Both the position numbers and the translations under genes were made by a program. Shown here in pieces: positions 43,984 through 52,362 of a DNA stretch of 64,000 nt (its first letter is position 1; every line of letters starts with the position of its first letter). Below the pieces are notes generated by a model, which saw nothing but the letters and a program-made list of their open reading frames with translations, was not told where the DNA came from and did not search any database. Source of the stretch: Streptomyces sp. WAC05374 (GTDB lineage: Bacteria; Actinomycetota; Actinomycetes; Streptomycetales; Streptomycetaceae); assembly GCF_004353505.1 (NCBI RefSeq), contig NZ_SMNQ01000019.1, positions 1 through 64,000 of the forward strand, in the 5' to 3' direction.

Positions 43984-45345
43984 GTGAGCAAGGACCTCTC
44001 CAAGACCGCCTACGACCACCTGTGGATGCACTTCACCCGCATGTCGTCGTACGAGAACAGCCCCGTCCCGACCATCGTCCGCGGCGAGGGCACCTACATC
44101 TTCGACGACAAGGGCAAGCGCTACCTCGACGGCCTCGCGGGCCTGTTCGTGGTCCAGGCCGGCCACGGCCGGACCGAGCTCGCCGAGACCGCCTACAAGC
44201 AGGCCCAGGAGCTCGCCTTCTTCCCGGTGTGGTCCTACGCCCACCCGAAGGCCGTCGAGCTGGCCGAGCGCATCGCGCACCACGCCCCCGGTGACCTGAA
44301 CAAGGTCTTCTTCACCACCGGCGGCGGCGAGGCGGTCGAGACCGCCTGGAAGCTGGCGAAGCAGTACTTCAAGCTGGTCGGCAAGCCCACCAAGCACAAG
44401 GTCATCTCCCGCGCGGTCGCCTACCACGGCACCCCGCAGGGCGCCCTGTCCATCACCGGCCTGCCCGGCCTGAAGGCCCCCTTCGAGCCGCTGGTGCCGG
44501 GCGCGCACAAGGTGCCGAACACCAACATCTACCGCGCCCCGATCCACGGCGACGACCCCGAGGCCTTCGGCCGCTGGGCCGCCGACCAGATCGAGCAGCA
44601 GATCCTCTTCGAGGGCCCGGAGACCGTCGCCGCGGTCTTCCTGGAGCCGGTGCAGAACGCCGGTGGCTGCTTCCCGCCGCCGCCCGGGTACTTCCAGCGC
44701 GTGCGCGAGATCTGCGACCAGTACGACGTGCTGCTCGTCTCCGACGAGGTCATCTGCGCCTTCGGCCGCCTCGGCACGATGTTCGCGTGCGACAAGTTCG
44801 GCTACGTCCCGGACATGATCACCTGTGCCAAGGGCATGACCTCGGGCTACTCCCCGATCGGCGCGTGCATCGTCTCCGACCGCCTGGCCGAGCCGTTCTA
44901 CAAGGGTGACAACACCTTCCTGCACGGCTACACCTTCGGTGGCCACCCGGTCTCCGCGGCGGTCGGTCTCGCCAACCTCGACATCTTCGAGCGCGAGAAC
45001 CTCAACCAGCACGTCCTCGACAACGAGGGCGCCTTCCGCGCCACGCTGGAGAAGCTGCACGACCTGCCGATCGTCGGCGACGTCCGCGGCAACGGCTTCT
45101 TCTACGGCATCGAGCTCGTCAAGGACAAGGCCACCAAGGAGTCCTTCAACGACGAGGAGACCGAGCGCGTCCTGTACGGCTTCCTCTCCAAGGCGCTGTA
45201 CGACAACGGCCTGTACTGCCGTGCCGACGACCGCGGCGACCCGGTCGTCCAGCTCGCGCCGCCGCTGGTGGCCGACCAGTCCACGTTCGACGAGATCGAG
45301 CAGATCCTCCGGGCCACCCTCACCGAGGCCTGGACGAAGCTGTGA
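43984..45345 (+). CDS. Class III aminotransferase, putative putrescine (polyamine) aminotransferase
   Basis: This PLP enzyme of 453 residues has the Schiff-base lysine K283 in TCAKGMTSGYSPIGA and the cofactor aspartate D254 in LVSDEVICAF. TTGGGEAVETAWKLAKQY binds the cofactor phosphate. The family includes putrescine:pyruvate transaminases (SpuC-like) and other omega-amino acid transaminases. Its place behind an Lrp regulator and opposite an aminobutyraldehyde dehydrogenase favours putrescine or a related diamine. GTG 43984 follows the regulator stop by 2 bases. A strong hairpin follows the stop. Confidence 0.87.
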   Translation: MSKDLSKTAYDHLWMHFTRMSSYENSPVPTIVRGEGTYIFDDKGKRYLDGLAGLFVVQAGHGRTELAETAYKQAQELAFFPVWSYAHPKAVELAERIAHHAPGDLNKVFFTTGGGEAVETAWKLAKQYFKLVGKPTKHKVISRAVAYHGTPQGALSITGLPGLKAPFEPLVPGAHKVPNTNIYRAPIHGDDPEAFGRWAADQIEQQILFEGPETVAAVFLEPVQNAGGCFPPPPGYFQRVREICDQYDVLLVSDEVICAFGRLGTMFACDKFGYVPDMITCAKGMTSGYSPIGACIVSDRLAEPFYKGDNTFLHGYTFGGHPVSAAVGLANLDIFERENLNQHVLDNEGAFRATLEKLHDLPIVGDVRGNGFFYGIELVKDKATKESFNDEETERVLYGFLSKALYDNGLYCRADDRGDPVVQLAPPLVADQSTFDEIEQILRATLTEAWTKL

Positions 45346-45376
45346 CCCTCACGTGATCGTCCGATCGTAGGCTGAA

Positions 45377-45427
45377 CGCGGCCCGGGTCGTGCCCCATCC
45401 GAGTGAGATGGGCGGACCCGGGCCGTG
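45377..45427 (+). terminator. Large two-part hairpin after the aminotransferase
   Basis: CGGCCCGGGTC (45379-45389) pairs with GACCCGGGCCG (45415-45425), extendable by a G-U and a C-G pair. An inner stem, GCCCCATC with GATGGGC, caps it with the loop CGAGTGA. It lies 32 bases beyond the stop. Confidence 0.82.
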
Positions 45428-45489
45428 TGCTGTCCTGACACCCGGTCCGCGAATATCTACGGTTCCTGTGACCGATCCGCCCTGCCATC

Positions 45490-45524
45490 GTTCCCCCGTA
45501 CGGGGGAACAACGTACGGGGGAAC
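45490..45524. promoter_or_regulatory. Perfect 20-base palindrome plus extra half-site before the ABC exporter genes
   Basis: GTTCCCCCGTACGGGGGAAC (45490-45509) is perfectly symmetrical, and its right half GTACGGGGGAAC recurs at 45513-45524. The element ends 32 bases before the ATP-binding protein start. The half-site duplication favours an operator over a terminator. GGAAC within it also resembles the -35 box of ECF sigma factors, so an ECF promoter is another reading. Confidence 0.6.
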
Positions 45525-45556
45525 GACACATCAGAACCGATACCGAGGTGTTCGCC

Positions 45557-46285
45557 ATGGTGGCCCCGCCGGACAACGACGTGCTCTGGGCACGCGCCCT
45601 GCACCACTCCCACAACGGCTCCCCCGCGCTTCAAGGCGTCTCCCTCGGCGTGCGCGAGGGCGAGATCCTCGCGGTCAGCGGGCCGCGCGGATGCGGCAAG
45701 ACGACCCTGCTGCGCTGCCTGTCCGGCCGGCTCGCCCCGGGCGAGGGCGAGGTCTGGTACAACAGCGTGCCCGTCCACACCATGTCCGCGCTCCAGCGCG
45801 AACGGCTGCGCCGCGACCGGTTCGGCTGGATCGGCCCCCGGCCCGACCTGGTGCCCGAACTGACCGCCTGGGAGAACACCGCCCTGCCGCTCATGCTGCG
45901 CGGCACCTCCCGGCGCGCCGCCAAGGCCGCCGCCCTCGACTGGCTGGAGCGGCTCGACGCCGGCGACTGCGCGCGCAAGCGGCCGCACGCCCTCCCCCAG
46001 GCCCAGCGCCAGCGCATCGCCATCGCCCGCGCCCTGGTCACCATGCCGTCGCTGCTGTTCGCCGACGAACCCACCGCGCCCCTGCACCGCGCCGACGGCG
46101 CCCAGGTGCTGCGCACCCTCACCGCCGCCGCCCGGTCCCACCGCATCACCGTCCTGCTCGCCACCCACGACCCGGAGGTGGCGACGCTCGCCGACCGCAC
46201 GGTGCACCTGCTCGACGGACGGCGCGTCAACTCCGTACACCTCAACGGAGCGGAGGGCCGCGACGCGTGCTCGCTCTCCGTCTAG
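45557..46285 (+). CDS. ABC transporter ATP-binding protein with degenerate signature motif
   Basis: This 242-residue MacB/LolD-like ATPase has Walker A GPRGCGKT, a Q-loop replaced by WIGPRPDLVPELTAWEN, and Walker B LLFADEPTAP. The usual LSGGQ signature is replaced by ALPQAQRQRIAIARAL. The H-loop ATHDPE is intact. Degenerate signatures occur in some Streptomyces exporters, so it may still be active. ATG 45557 has GAGG 8 bases upstream. It overlaps the membrane protein gene by 19 bases, so both should be made together. Confidence 0.85.
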   Translation: MVAPPDNDVLWARALHHSHNGSPALQGVSLGVREGEILAVSGPRGCGKTTLLRCLSGRLAPGEGEVWYNSVPVHTMSALQRERLRRDRFGWIGPRPDLVPELTAWENTALPLMLRGTSRRAAKAAALDWLERLDAGDCARKRPHALPQAQRQRIAIARALVTMPSLLFADEPTAPLHRADGAQVLRTLTAAARSHRITVLLATHDPEVATLADRTVHLLDGRRVNSVHLNGAEGRDACSLSV

Positions 46286-47427
46286 CCCGCGGCTCCCACC
46301 CCCTGGTGCTGCTGCGGCGGCTGCTCGTCGCCGCGGCATCGGCCGGGGTCGGCTTCCTGCTGCTGTGCACCCTGGGGTACGCGGTCGGGCACCCCGGCCA
46401 GTCGCAGGCGGCGCTGATGCGCCTGGCCTGGTGCGCCCTGCCGCTCGCCGCGACCGTGCACTTCGCCGTCGCCGTCGCCCGGACCGACCCGGCCACCCGG
46501 CCGCGCCCCGGCCTGTCGGCGATCGGCCTGGGACCGGCCCGGCTCGCCGCGGTCGCCGCGGCGTCGACCGCCGTGTCCTGCACGCTCGGCTCGACGGTCG
46601 CGCTGGCGGTCTTCCTGCACCTGCGCGGTGACCTCACGGGGCTGCCGTTCGACGGGGCGGCCGCCGAGCTGCTGGGGGCCGGCCGGCCGCTGCCGCTCGC
46701 GGCCGCGCTGACCCTGCTGGCGATCGTGCCGGTCGTCGCCTCCACGTCCGCCGCACTCACGCTGCGGCCGAGCCGCAAGGCCGTCCTGGACGACGAACCG
46801 GACACCACGGAGCCCGTCCCGGCCGCCGCGCCCGCCGGGCTGCCGTGGGGCGTGTCGCTGATCGCGCTGGGCCTGGCCCTCGAGACGTACGCCGCACGCG
46901 GCACCGACGCCCTGCCGCCGGCGGGCGGCTTCGGCGGCGGCCCGGCGGGCGTCCTGGTGGGCTGGGCGCTCACCGCGCTGGGCCTCGCCGTGGCGGGCCC
47001 CGGCCTCACGTACCTGTCCGGGCGGCTGCTCCAGACCTTCCGGCCCGGCGTGACCCGACTGCTGGCGGGGCGCGCCCTGATGGACGAGGCACGGCGCGTC
47101 GGCCGCCCGCTGGGCGTGGCGGCCGCGGTGGCCGCCACGACGATCGGTGCGAGCGCCGTCTACGGGGCCGACGGCCCCCACCCCTTCGGCCCGCTGACCG
47201 GGATGGGCGCGGCACTGGTCATGGCGTGCACCACGGCGACGCTGCTGACCGCGGCACTGGAGTCGCGGCAGACCCGCGTCACCACCAAGGACGCCCTGCT
47301 GCGGCTGGGCGCCTCTGCCGCGCTGCTCCGGCTCTCGGTGGCGCTGCGCGCCCTGACGCTGCTGACCGTGTTCGCACCGCTCACCTGGCTGGTGGCGGAG
47401 CTGGCGGCCCTGCCGCTGCGGAGCTGA
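46267..47427 (+). CDS. ABC transporter membrane protein (permease partner)
   Basis: The 386-residue protein has about nine or ten membrane helices. It opens with VLALRLARGSHPLVLLRRLLVAAA, reminiscent of FtsX/MacB-type permeases in actinobacteria, but lacks a large extracellular domain. Near the middle is a polar loop rich in Pro and Asp (about 175-200). GTG 46267 lies inside the ATP-binding gene with GGAGGG 9 bases upstream. The exported substrate is unknown; lipids, peptides or drugs are possible. Confidence 0.82.
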   Translation: MLALRLARGSHPLVLLRRLLVAAASAGVGFLLLCTLGYAVGHPGQSQAALMRLAWCALPLAATVHFAVAVARTDPATRPRPGLSAIGLGPARLAAVAAASTAVSCTLGSTVALAVFLHLRGDLTGLPFDGAAAELLGAGRPLPLAAALTLLAIVPVVASTSAALTLRPSRKAVLDDEPDTTEPVPAAAPAGLPWGVSLIALGLALETYAARGTDALPPAGGFGGGPAGVLVGWALTALGLAVAGPGLTYLSGRLLQTFRPGVTRLLAGRALMDEARRVGRPLGVAAAVAATTIGASAVYGADGPHPFGPLTGMGAALVMACTTATLLTAALESRQTRVTTKDALLRLGASAALLRLSVALRALTLLTVFAPLTWLVAELAALPLRS

Positions 47428-47526
47428 TCCGGGACACGTCCTGATCCGCGTGTCCCGGCGGGAGCCGGGCGTCACCCGCAGAAGGGCGGTACCGGGGGCG
47501 ACCGTTCGTAGGACTATCGTGGCGGC

Positions 47527-48642
47527 ATGGCGCACACCCCTCGGCACGGCCACGACCGCGAGATCGAAACGCTCAAGGAGTTCGACGAGGTCGCCGCACG
47601 CGGCAGTCTCGTCGGGTACCGCCTCCAGTCGGTCGACCTGACGGACCGTACGGACGCGCTGCTCGCCCTCCCGCTGACGGGCGCGGTGTTCCTCGGCTGC
47701 CGGATGGAGGCCGAGGCGGCCGCCGTGGTGCGCGCCGGAGGGGCGCTCGTCTTCCCGCCCGTACCGGACCTGCCGTTCGACCCGTACCGGGGGTTGCTGT
47801 ACTCCCCCGACGAGCTGTTCGCCGGTCTCGACGGGCAGGGGTACGCGCACACGCCGGACGCGCTGACCTACGCCTGGTTCCAGCGGACGAAGGCGGACGG
47901 CGACATCTTCGGGTCGATGCTGCGCGCCGTGCACGACGACGCCGTCTCCGACGCGCTCGACGAGCACCTCGCCGGGAAGCGGGTGGTCGGGGTGATGGGC
48001 GGGCACGCCATGGCGCGCGGCACGGACGCGTACGCCGGTGCCGCCCGTCTCGGCCGCGGCCTCGCCCGTGCCGGGCTGACCGTGGCGACCGGTGGCGGAC
48101 CCGGCGCCATGGAGGCCGCCAACCTGGGCGCGTACGCCGCGCCGTACGACGACGCCATGCTGGAGGAGGCGCTGCTGCTGCTCGGCAAGGAGCCGTCGTT
48201 CGCGCCGTCCGTGGGCGCCTGGGCGCGGGCGGCGTTCGAGGTGCGGTCCCGCTGGCCCGAGGGCGGCCACTCGGTGGGCATCCCCACCTGGTTCTACGGC
48301 CACGAGCCGCCGAACGCCTTCGCGTCCCACATCGCCAAGTACTTCGCCAACGCCACCCGCGAGGACGGCCTGCTGGCCCGCTGCACCGCGGGCGTCGTCT
48401 TCCTCCCCGGTGCCGCCGGCACCGTGCAGGAGATCTTCGACAACGCGACCCCCAACTACTACGAGTCGCGCGGCGAGCCGACCCCCATGGTGCTGGTCAA
48501 CCGCACCCACTGGACCGACCACCTGCCCGCCTGGCCGCTGCTGCGGGCCCTGGCGGCGGGACGCTCCATGGAGCCGCGCATCGCCCTCGTCGACAGCGTG
48601 GAGGAGGCCCCCGAGGCGCTGCGCCGGCTGGCCGGCCGGTAG
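47527..48642 (+). CDS. LOG-like Rossmann-fold nucleotide-binding protein
   Basis: The 371-residue protein contains the lysine-decarboxylase-like/LOG motifs VVGVMGGHAMARG and VATGGGPGAMEAANLGAY (about 193-210), with a later FLPGAAGTVQEIFDNA that matches the PGGxGTxxE signature loosely. LOG proteins hydrolyse nucleoside 5'-monophosphates such as cytokinin ribotides; this longer form, with about 150 extra N-terminal residues, is of uncertain activity. The Gly-Gly-x-Gly-Thr motif is altered (PGAAGT), so catalysis should not be assumed. It stands alone, between the exporter pair and a hairpin. Confidence 0.82.
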   Translation: MAHTPRHGHDREIETLKEFDEVAARGSLVGYRLQSVDLTDRTDALLALPLTGAVFLGCRMEAEAAAVVRAGGALVFPPVPDLPFDPYRGLLYSPDELFAGLDGQGYAHTPDALTYAWFQRTKADGDIFGSMLRAVHDDAVSDALDEHLAGKRVVGVMGGHAMARGTDAYAGAARLGRGLARAGLTVATGGGPGAMEAANLGAYAAPYDDAMLEEALLLLGKEPSFAPSVGAWARAAFEVRSRWPEGGHSVGIPTWFYGHEPPNAFASHIAKYFANATREDGLLARCTAGVVFLPGAAGTVQEIFDNATPNYYESRGEPTPMVLVNRTHWTDHLPAWPLLRALAAGRSMEPRIALVDSVEEAPEALRRLAGR

Positions 48643-48649
48643 CGCGGAC

Positions 48650-48680
48650 GGCCCACCGGGCGGGCGCTGCCCGGCGGGCC
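48650..48680 (+). terminator. Stem-loop after the LOG-like gene
   Basis: GGCCCACCGGGC (48650-48661) pairs with GCCCGGCGGGCC (48669-48680) with a single mismatch, around a 7-base loop. It starts 8 bases after the stop. Confidence 0.75.
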
Positions 48681-48752
48681 ACCGGATGCTGGGCCCTGAA
48701 CGGCACCCGGCACCCACCGGGCGCCACGGCCCGGCCCAGGAGGTACCCCGGC

Positions 48753-49916
48753 ATGCCCGCAGCACGGACCCGCACCCGCCCGAGACTCACCGCCGCCCTG
48801 CTCGCGGCCGGGGCGTGCGCCGCCCTGGTCACCGCACCGGCACACGCCGAGGGACCCCGCCCCGACGACCGGGACCGCGCGCTGCACAAGGCCCTGGAGG
48901 ACCTGGTGGGCCCGCCGGACGGCGCGCCCGGAGCCATCGCCGTGCTCCAGCGCGGCCGGGACGTGAAGGTCTACCGGGCCGGCGTGGCCGACGTGGAGTC
49001 CGGCCGGCCGCCGAAGCCCGGCGACCACATGCGCATCGCCAGTGTGGCCAAGGCGTACAGCGGTGCCGTGGCGCTCCGGCTCGTGGACCGCGACGAGCTG
49101 CGGCTCGGCGACACGATCGGCAAGCGCCTGCCCTGGCTGCCCGCCGCCTGGCACAAGGTGACGCTCCGCCAGCTCCTCCAGCACACCAGCGGGCTGCCGG
49201 ACTACACCGAGGACCCCGACTTCATCGAGCTGTTCGCGGCCGACCCCAGCCGCGAGTTCGACCCGCACCGGCTGCTGGACTTCGTCGCCGACGAACCCCT
49301 CAGGTTCAGGCCGGGCTCGCGCTACCGGTACAGCAACTCCGACAACATCGCGGTGGCCCTCATGGCGGAGGCCGCCACGGGCCGCCGGTACGAGGAGTTG
49401 CTGCAGCGGCTCGTCCTCCGGCCGCTCGGCGCGCGCCACACCAGCCTGCCGCGGGGAGCCCGGCTGCCCCGTCCGTACCTGCACGGGTACGCCTTCGACC
49501 CGGGAGGACCGCTGGAGGACATCAGCAACGCCATCAGCGGGTCGGCCGTCTGGGCCTCGGGCGGCATCGTCTCCACCCCGAACGACCTGAACGCCTTCAT
49601 GCGCGCCTACGCCGGCGGCAGGCTCCTGTCCAAGGAGACCCGCAAGCAGCAGACGACATGGGTGAAGGGCTCCTCGGTGAACCCCGGCCCGGGCCGCAAC
49701 GAGGCCGGCCTGGCGCTGTTCAAGTACACCACCCGGTGCGGCGTCGTCCACGGCCACACGGGCACCATCCCGGGCTACACCCAGCTCGCCGTGGCCACAC
49801 CCGACGGCAGGCGCTCCATGACGTTCACCCTCAACACCCAGGTGTCCGGGGCGGAGAAGGTGGCGAGGATGCGCAAGGTCCAGGAGGACTTCGTCTGCGC
49901 GCTGCTCCGTCACTGA
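48753..49916 (+). CDS. Secreted serine hydrolase (D-alanyl-D-alanine carboxypeptidase/beta-lactamase family)
   Basis: The 387-residue precursor has a signal peptide ending near HAEG (about 32). The serine motif S97-V-A-K100, Y193-S-N and H-T-G (HGHTGTIPGY) are all present, which fits R61-type DD-peptidases of Streptomyces. It would act on peptidoglycan peptides outside the membrane. AGGAGG precedes the ATG by 10 bases. Its end overlaps the convergent glycosyltransferase gene by 7 bases. It is a paralogue of the gene at 38276-39460. Confidence 0.9.
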   Translation: MPAARTRTRPRLTAALLAAGACAALVTAPAHAEGPRPDDRDRALHKALEDLVGPPDGAPGAIAVLQRGRDVKVYRAGVADVESGRPPKPGDHMRIASVAKAYSGAVALRLVDRDELRLGDTIGKRLPWLPAAWHKVTLRQLLQHTSGLPDYTEDPDFIELFAADPSREFDPHRLLDFVADEPLRFRPGSRYRYSNSDNIAVALMAEAATGRRYEELLQRLVLRPLGARHTSLPRGARLPRPYLHGYAFDPGGPLEDISNAISGSAVWASGGIVSTPNDLNAFMRAYAGGRLLSKETRKQQTTWVKGSSVNPGPGRNEAGLALFKYTTRCGVVHGHTGTIPGYTQLAVATPDGRRSMTFTLNTQVSGAEKVARMRKVQEDFVCALLRH

Positions 49917-51046
49917 CCCCGGCCCCCCGACAGGAGGCCGGCGAGCGTGTCGTACGTGCGGTCCCATCCCCACTCCGTACGCACCCACTCCCGGCCCTTC
50001 TCGCCCATGGCCGCGGCCGCCCGCCGGTCGGTGAGCAGGCGAAGGAGCCCCTCGGCGACCGCCCCGGCGTCCCGGCCGTCCACGACGTGGCCGGTCTCGC
50101 CGTCCCGTACGGCGTCGGGCGCGCCGCCCGAGTCGCCCACCAGGACCGGCAGGCCGGCCGCGGCCGCCTCCAGGTACACGATGCCGAGGCCCTCCACCTC
50201 GAGCCCCCGCTTCCGGCTCCGGCAGGGCATGGCGAACACGTCGGCGGCCGCGTAGAAGGGCGGCAGCGCGGCGTGCGGGTGCCCGCCCGCGAACACCACG
50301 GCACCGGTCACCCCGTGCTCGGCGGCCAGGCGCCGCAGACGGCGCTCGTACGGGCCGGAGCCGACGAGCAGCAGGCGGGTGCCCGGCACGCGCGCACGCA
50401 CCGTCGGCAGGGCGCGGATCAGGGTGTCCTGGCCCTTGCGGGGCACCAGGCGGGCGGCGCACAGGACGACGGGCGCGTCGCCGAGCCCGTGCCGGCGGCG
50501 TACGGGGCCGGGGTCGCCGCCCGGCCGGAACACCCCGGCGTCCACCCCCGGGACGAGCCGCGCGAGCCGTGCGTCCGGCCCGAGCGCCGCGCCGATGGGG
50601 CCGCGGGTGCTCGCGCCCAGGCAGGTGACGGCGTCCACCCCCGTGCCGATGCGCCGCAGCAGGGCCCGGGCACCGGGGGTGCGGGCCCACCACACCTCGT
50701 GGCCGTGCGTCGTGGCCACCAGCCGCCGCACCCCCGCCTCCCGCCGCAGGTGGCCGGCCATCAGCCCGAGCGGCGCGGCGGCGCCGAACCAGACGCTGTC
50801 GCAGTCGTGCTCCCGGGCGAGCGCGGCGGCCCGGGCGCTCACGCGGGGGGTGGGCAGCAGCATGCGGGCGCGGTCACGGACGACCGGGTACGCCAGCCCG
50901 GCGTCGTGCGCGGCGGCGCCCGCCTCCGCCGACGTGTACACCACGACCCGGTAGGGCGGGAAACGGTCGGTCACCGCCTTCACGAACGTCTCGATGCCGC
51001 CCTGCCGGGGCGGGAAGTCGTTGGTGACGACGAGCGTGCGGGGCAT
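49910..51046 (-). CDS. GT4-family glycosyltransferase (PimB-like mannosyltransferase)
   Basis: This 378-residue GT-B enzyme opens with VVTNDFPPRQGGIETFV, typical of PimB'/GDP-mannose-dependent mannosyltransferases. It has CAARLVPRKGQDTLI at the donor domain start and the EX7E donor motif in LEVEGLGIVYLEAAAAGLPV. It likely adds mannose to phosphatidylinositol or another lipid at the inner face of the membrane. The upstream gene on the same strand encodes a membrane GT87-like protein whose frame overlaps this one by 173 bases, so the two are linked. Confidence 0.86.
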   Translation of the reverse strand: MPRTLVVTNDFPPRQGGIETFVKAVTDRFPPYRVVVYTSAEAGAAAHDAGLAYPVVRDRARMLLPTPRVSARAAALAREHDCDSVWFGAAAPLGLMAGHLRREAGVRRLVATTHGHEVWWARTPGARALLRRIGTGVDAVTCLGASTRGPIGAALGPDARLARLVPGVDAGVFRPGGDPGPVRRRHGLGDAPVVLCAARLVPRKGQDTLIRALPTVRARVPGTRLLLVGSGPYERRLRRLAAEHGVTGAVVFAGGHPHAALPPFYAAADVFAMPCRSRKRGLEVEGLGIVYLEAAAAGLPVLVGDSGGAPDAVRDGETGHVVDGRDAGAVAEGLLRLLTDRRAAAAMGEKGREWVRTEWGWDRTYDTLAGLLSGGRGQ

Positions 51047-52220
51047 GGGTCCTCCCTGGAAGGCAGGTGAGCAGGACGAACGGGACGACGAGGTAGCCGA
51101 AGCGGGACGCGGGCATGAACGCGATCGCGAGGGTGAGCCCGAGCGCCAGCCGCCGGGCCGCCGCCGGCACGGTGCGGGGCGGGGCGACCAGCAGGGAGGC
51201 GGCCACGAGGAGGGCGCTCACCACCAGCAGGACCCCCGCGACGACGGTGCCGCCGGGCACGTACGCGGCCAGGAGCCGCCCCGGGAAGGGGCTGGCGGCG
51301 GGCGACGCGGTGCTGGTCAGGCCGAGCGGGAAGGCGACGACGTGCTCGTGGAAGGCGCCGGGGTCGCGCAGCGCCGGCGGCACGACGACCACTCCGGCGG
51401 CCCCGACCGCCACAGCCGCGCCGCGCAGGACGCCCCGCCCCCGCCGGCCCCAACCGCCCCCGCCGCCCCCACGACTCGCGTCGCCACGGCCGCCCGACGG
51501 ACCCGCCCCGCCGTGGTCACCCCGTCGGCGCGCACCACCGACGCCGCCCCACCGACCCGCACCACCGCCACCACCGCCCCCGCCCCCGGCGGCGGCCAGC
51601 AGGACCAGCCCCACCACCAGCCCCGGCCAGGCCGTCCACTTCAGCGCGGCCGCCGCGCCCAGGGCGAGCCCCGCCCGCCCCGCGCGGCCGCGTCCGGCGA
51701 GCGCCAGCCCCAGGGCCATCAGCCCCACGACCGGCAGGTCGACACCGCCCACGGCCAGCGGCAGCGCGACCAGGGGGCACGCCACGACCCGGGGCGACGC
51801 CCGCACGGCCGCCACCGAGGCGAGGAACACCGCCCCCATCCACCACCGGGGGTCGCCCGGCAGCGCACCGAACACCGCCATCCCCGGCAGGTACGGGTTG
51901 TAGTCGGCGACCCCGCCCGGCTCCGGGGCGTACGGGACGCCCGTGGCCGTCAGCAGCGCGCCCGACCGCTCGACGACGGCGACCTCCAGTTGGCCCCGGC
52001 CGGTCGCCACGAGCAGCGCCAGAGGCACCGCGACCGCCCCCAGCAGAGCCGCGCCGGCAGCGACGCGCGGGCGGCCCGCGAGCAGCGCCGCCGCCCCGTA
52101 GCCGCACGCCGCCGCCATGCCCCACACCCGGTGCGGGGCGAGGTCCGACACCACGGCGAGCGCGGCGGCGACGGCCGCGTACGCCGTCCACTCGCTCCTC
52201 GTCCCACTCCGCTCGATCAT
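50874..52220 (-). CDS. Polytopic GT87-like membrane mannosyltransferase with Gly-rich insertion
   Basis: The 448-residue protein consists of about ten membrane helices in the style of DUF2029/GT87 polyprenol-dependent mannosyltransferases. An early extracellular loop is GVPYAPEPGGVADYNPYLPG. Between helices near 220-280 is an insertion rich in Gly, Arg and Ala (AAAGGGGGGGGGAGRWGG onwards) that should lie in the cytoplasm. The last 57 residues run inside the glycosyltransferase gene in another frame and look like chance reading (Arg/His/Pro-rich), so the natural end may have been lost. ATG 52220 has a weak ribosome site. Confidence 0.72.
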   Translation of the reverse strand: MIERSGTRSEWTAYAAVAAALAVVSDLAPHRVWGMAAACGYGAAALLAGRPRVAAGAALLGAVAVPLALLVATGRGQLEVAVVERSGALLTATGVPYAPEPGGVADYNPYLPGMAVFGALPGDPRWWMGAVFLASVAAVRASPRVVACPLVALPLAVGGVDLPVVGLMALGLALAGRGRAGRAGLALGAAAALKWTAWPGLVVGLVLLAAAGGGGGGGGGAGRWGGVGGARRRGDHGGAGPSGGRGDASRGGGGGGWGRRGRGVLRGAAVAVGAAGVVVVPPALRDPGAFHEHVVAFPLGLTSTASPAASPFPGRLLAAYVPGGTVVAGVLLVVSALLVAASLLVAPPRTVPAAARRLALGLTLAIAFMPASRFGYLVVPFVLLTCLPGRTHAPHARRHQRLPAPAGRHRDVREGGDRPFPALPGRGVHVGGGGRRRARRRAGVPGRP

Positions 52221-52362
52221 GCGGTCGAGGCTAGGAACGCCCGAACGCCCGGGCGTCACACGTGAATCCGGTCTTCCGGCTCCACCCGTGGCATGAGGAC
52301 CGGCCCGGGGATCAACCCCTGCTCCGACGCGCGCCACGGTCCGCTCCGCGAGAATCGGGCCC

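Noticed and set aside
47527-48642. Gamma-glutamyl-GABA hydrolase (PuuD) for the polyamine pathway
   Set aside because: The protein has LOG-type Rossmann motifs and no class I glutamine amidotransferase Cys-His-Glu pattern.
48753-49916. Beta-lactam resistance enzyme
   Set aside because: The S-x-x-K, YSN and HTG motifs fit R61-type peptidases at least as well as beta-lactamases; resistance cannot be claimed from sequence.
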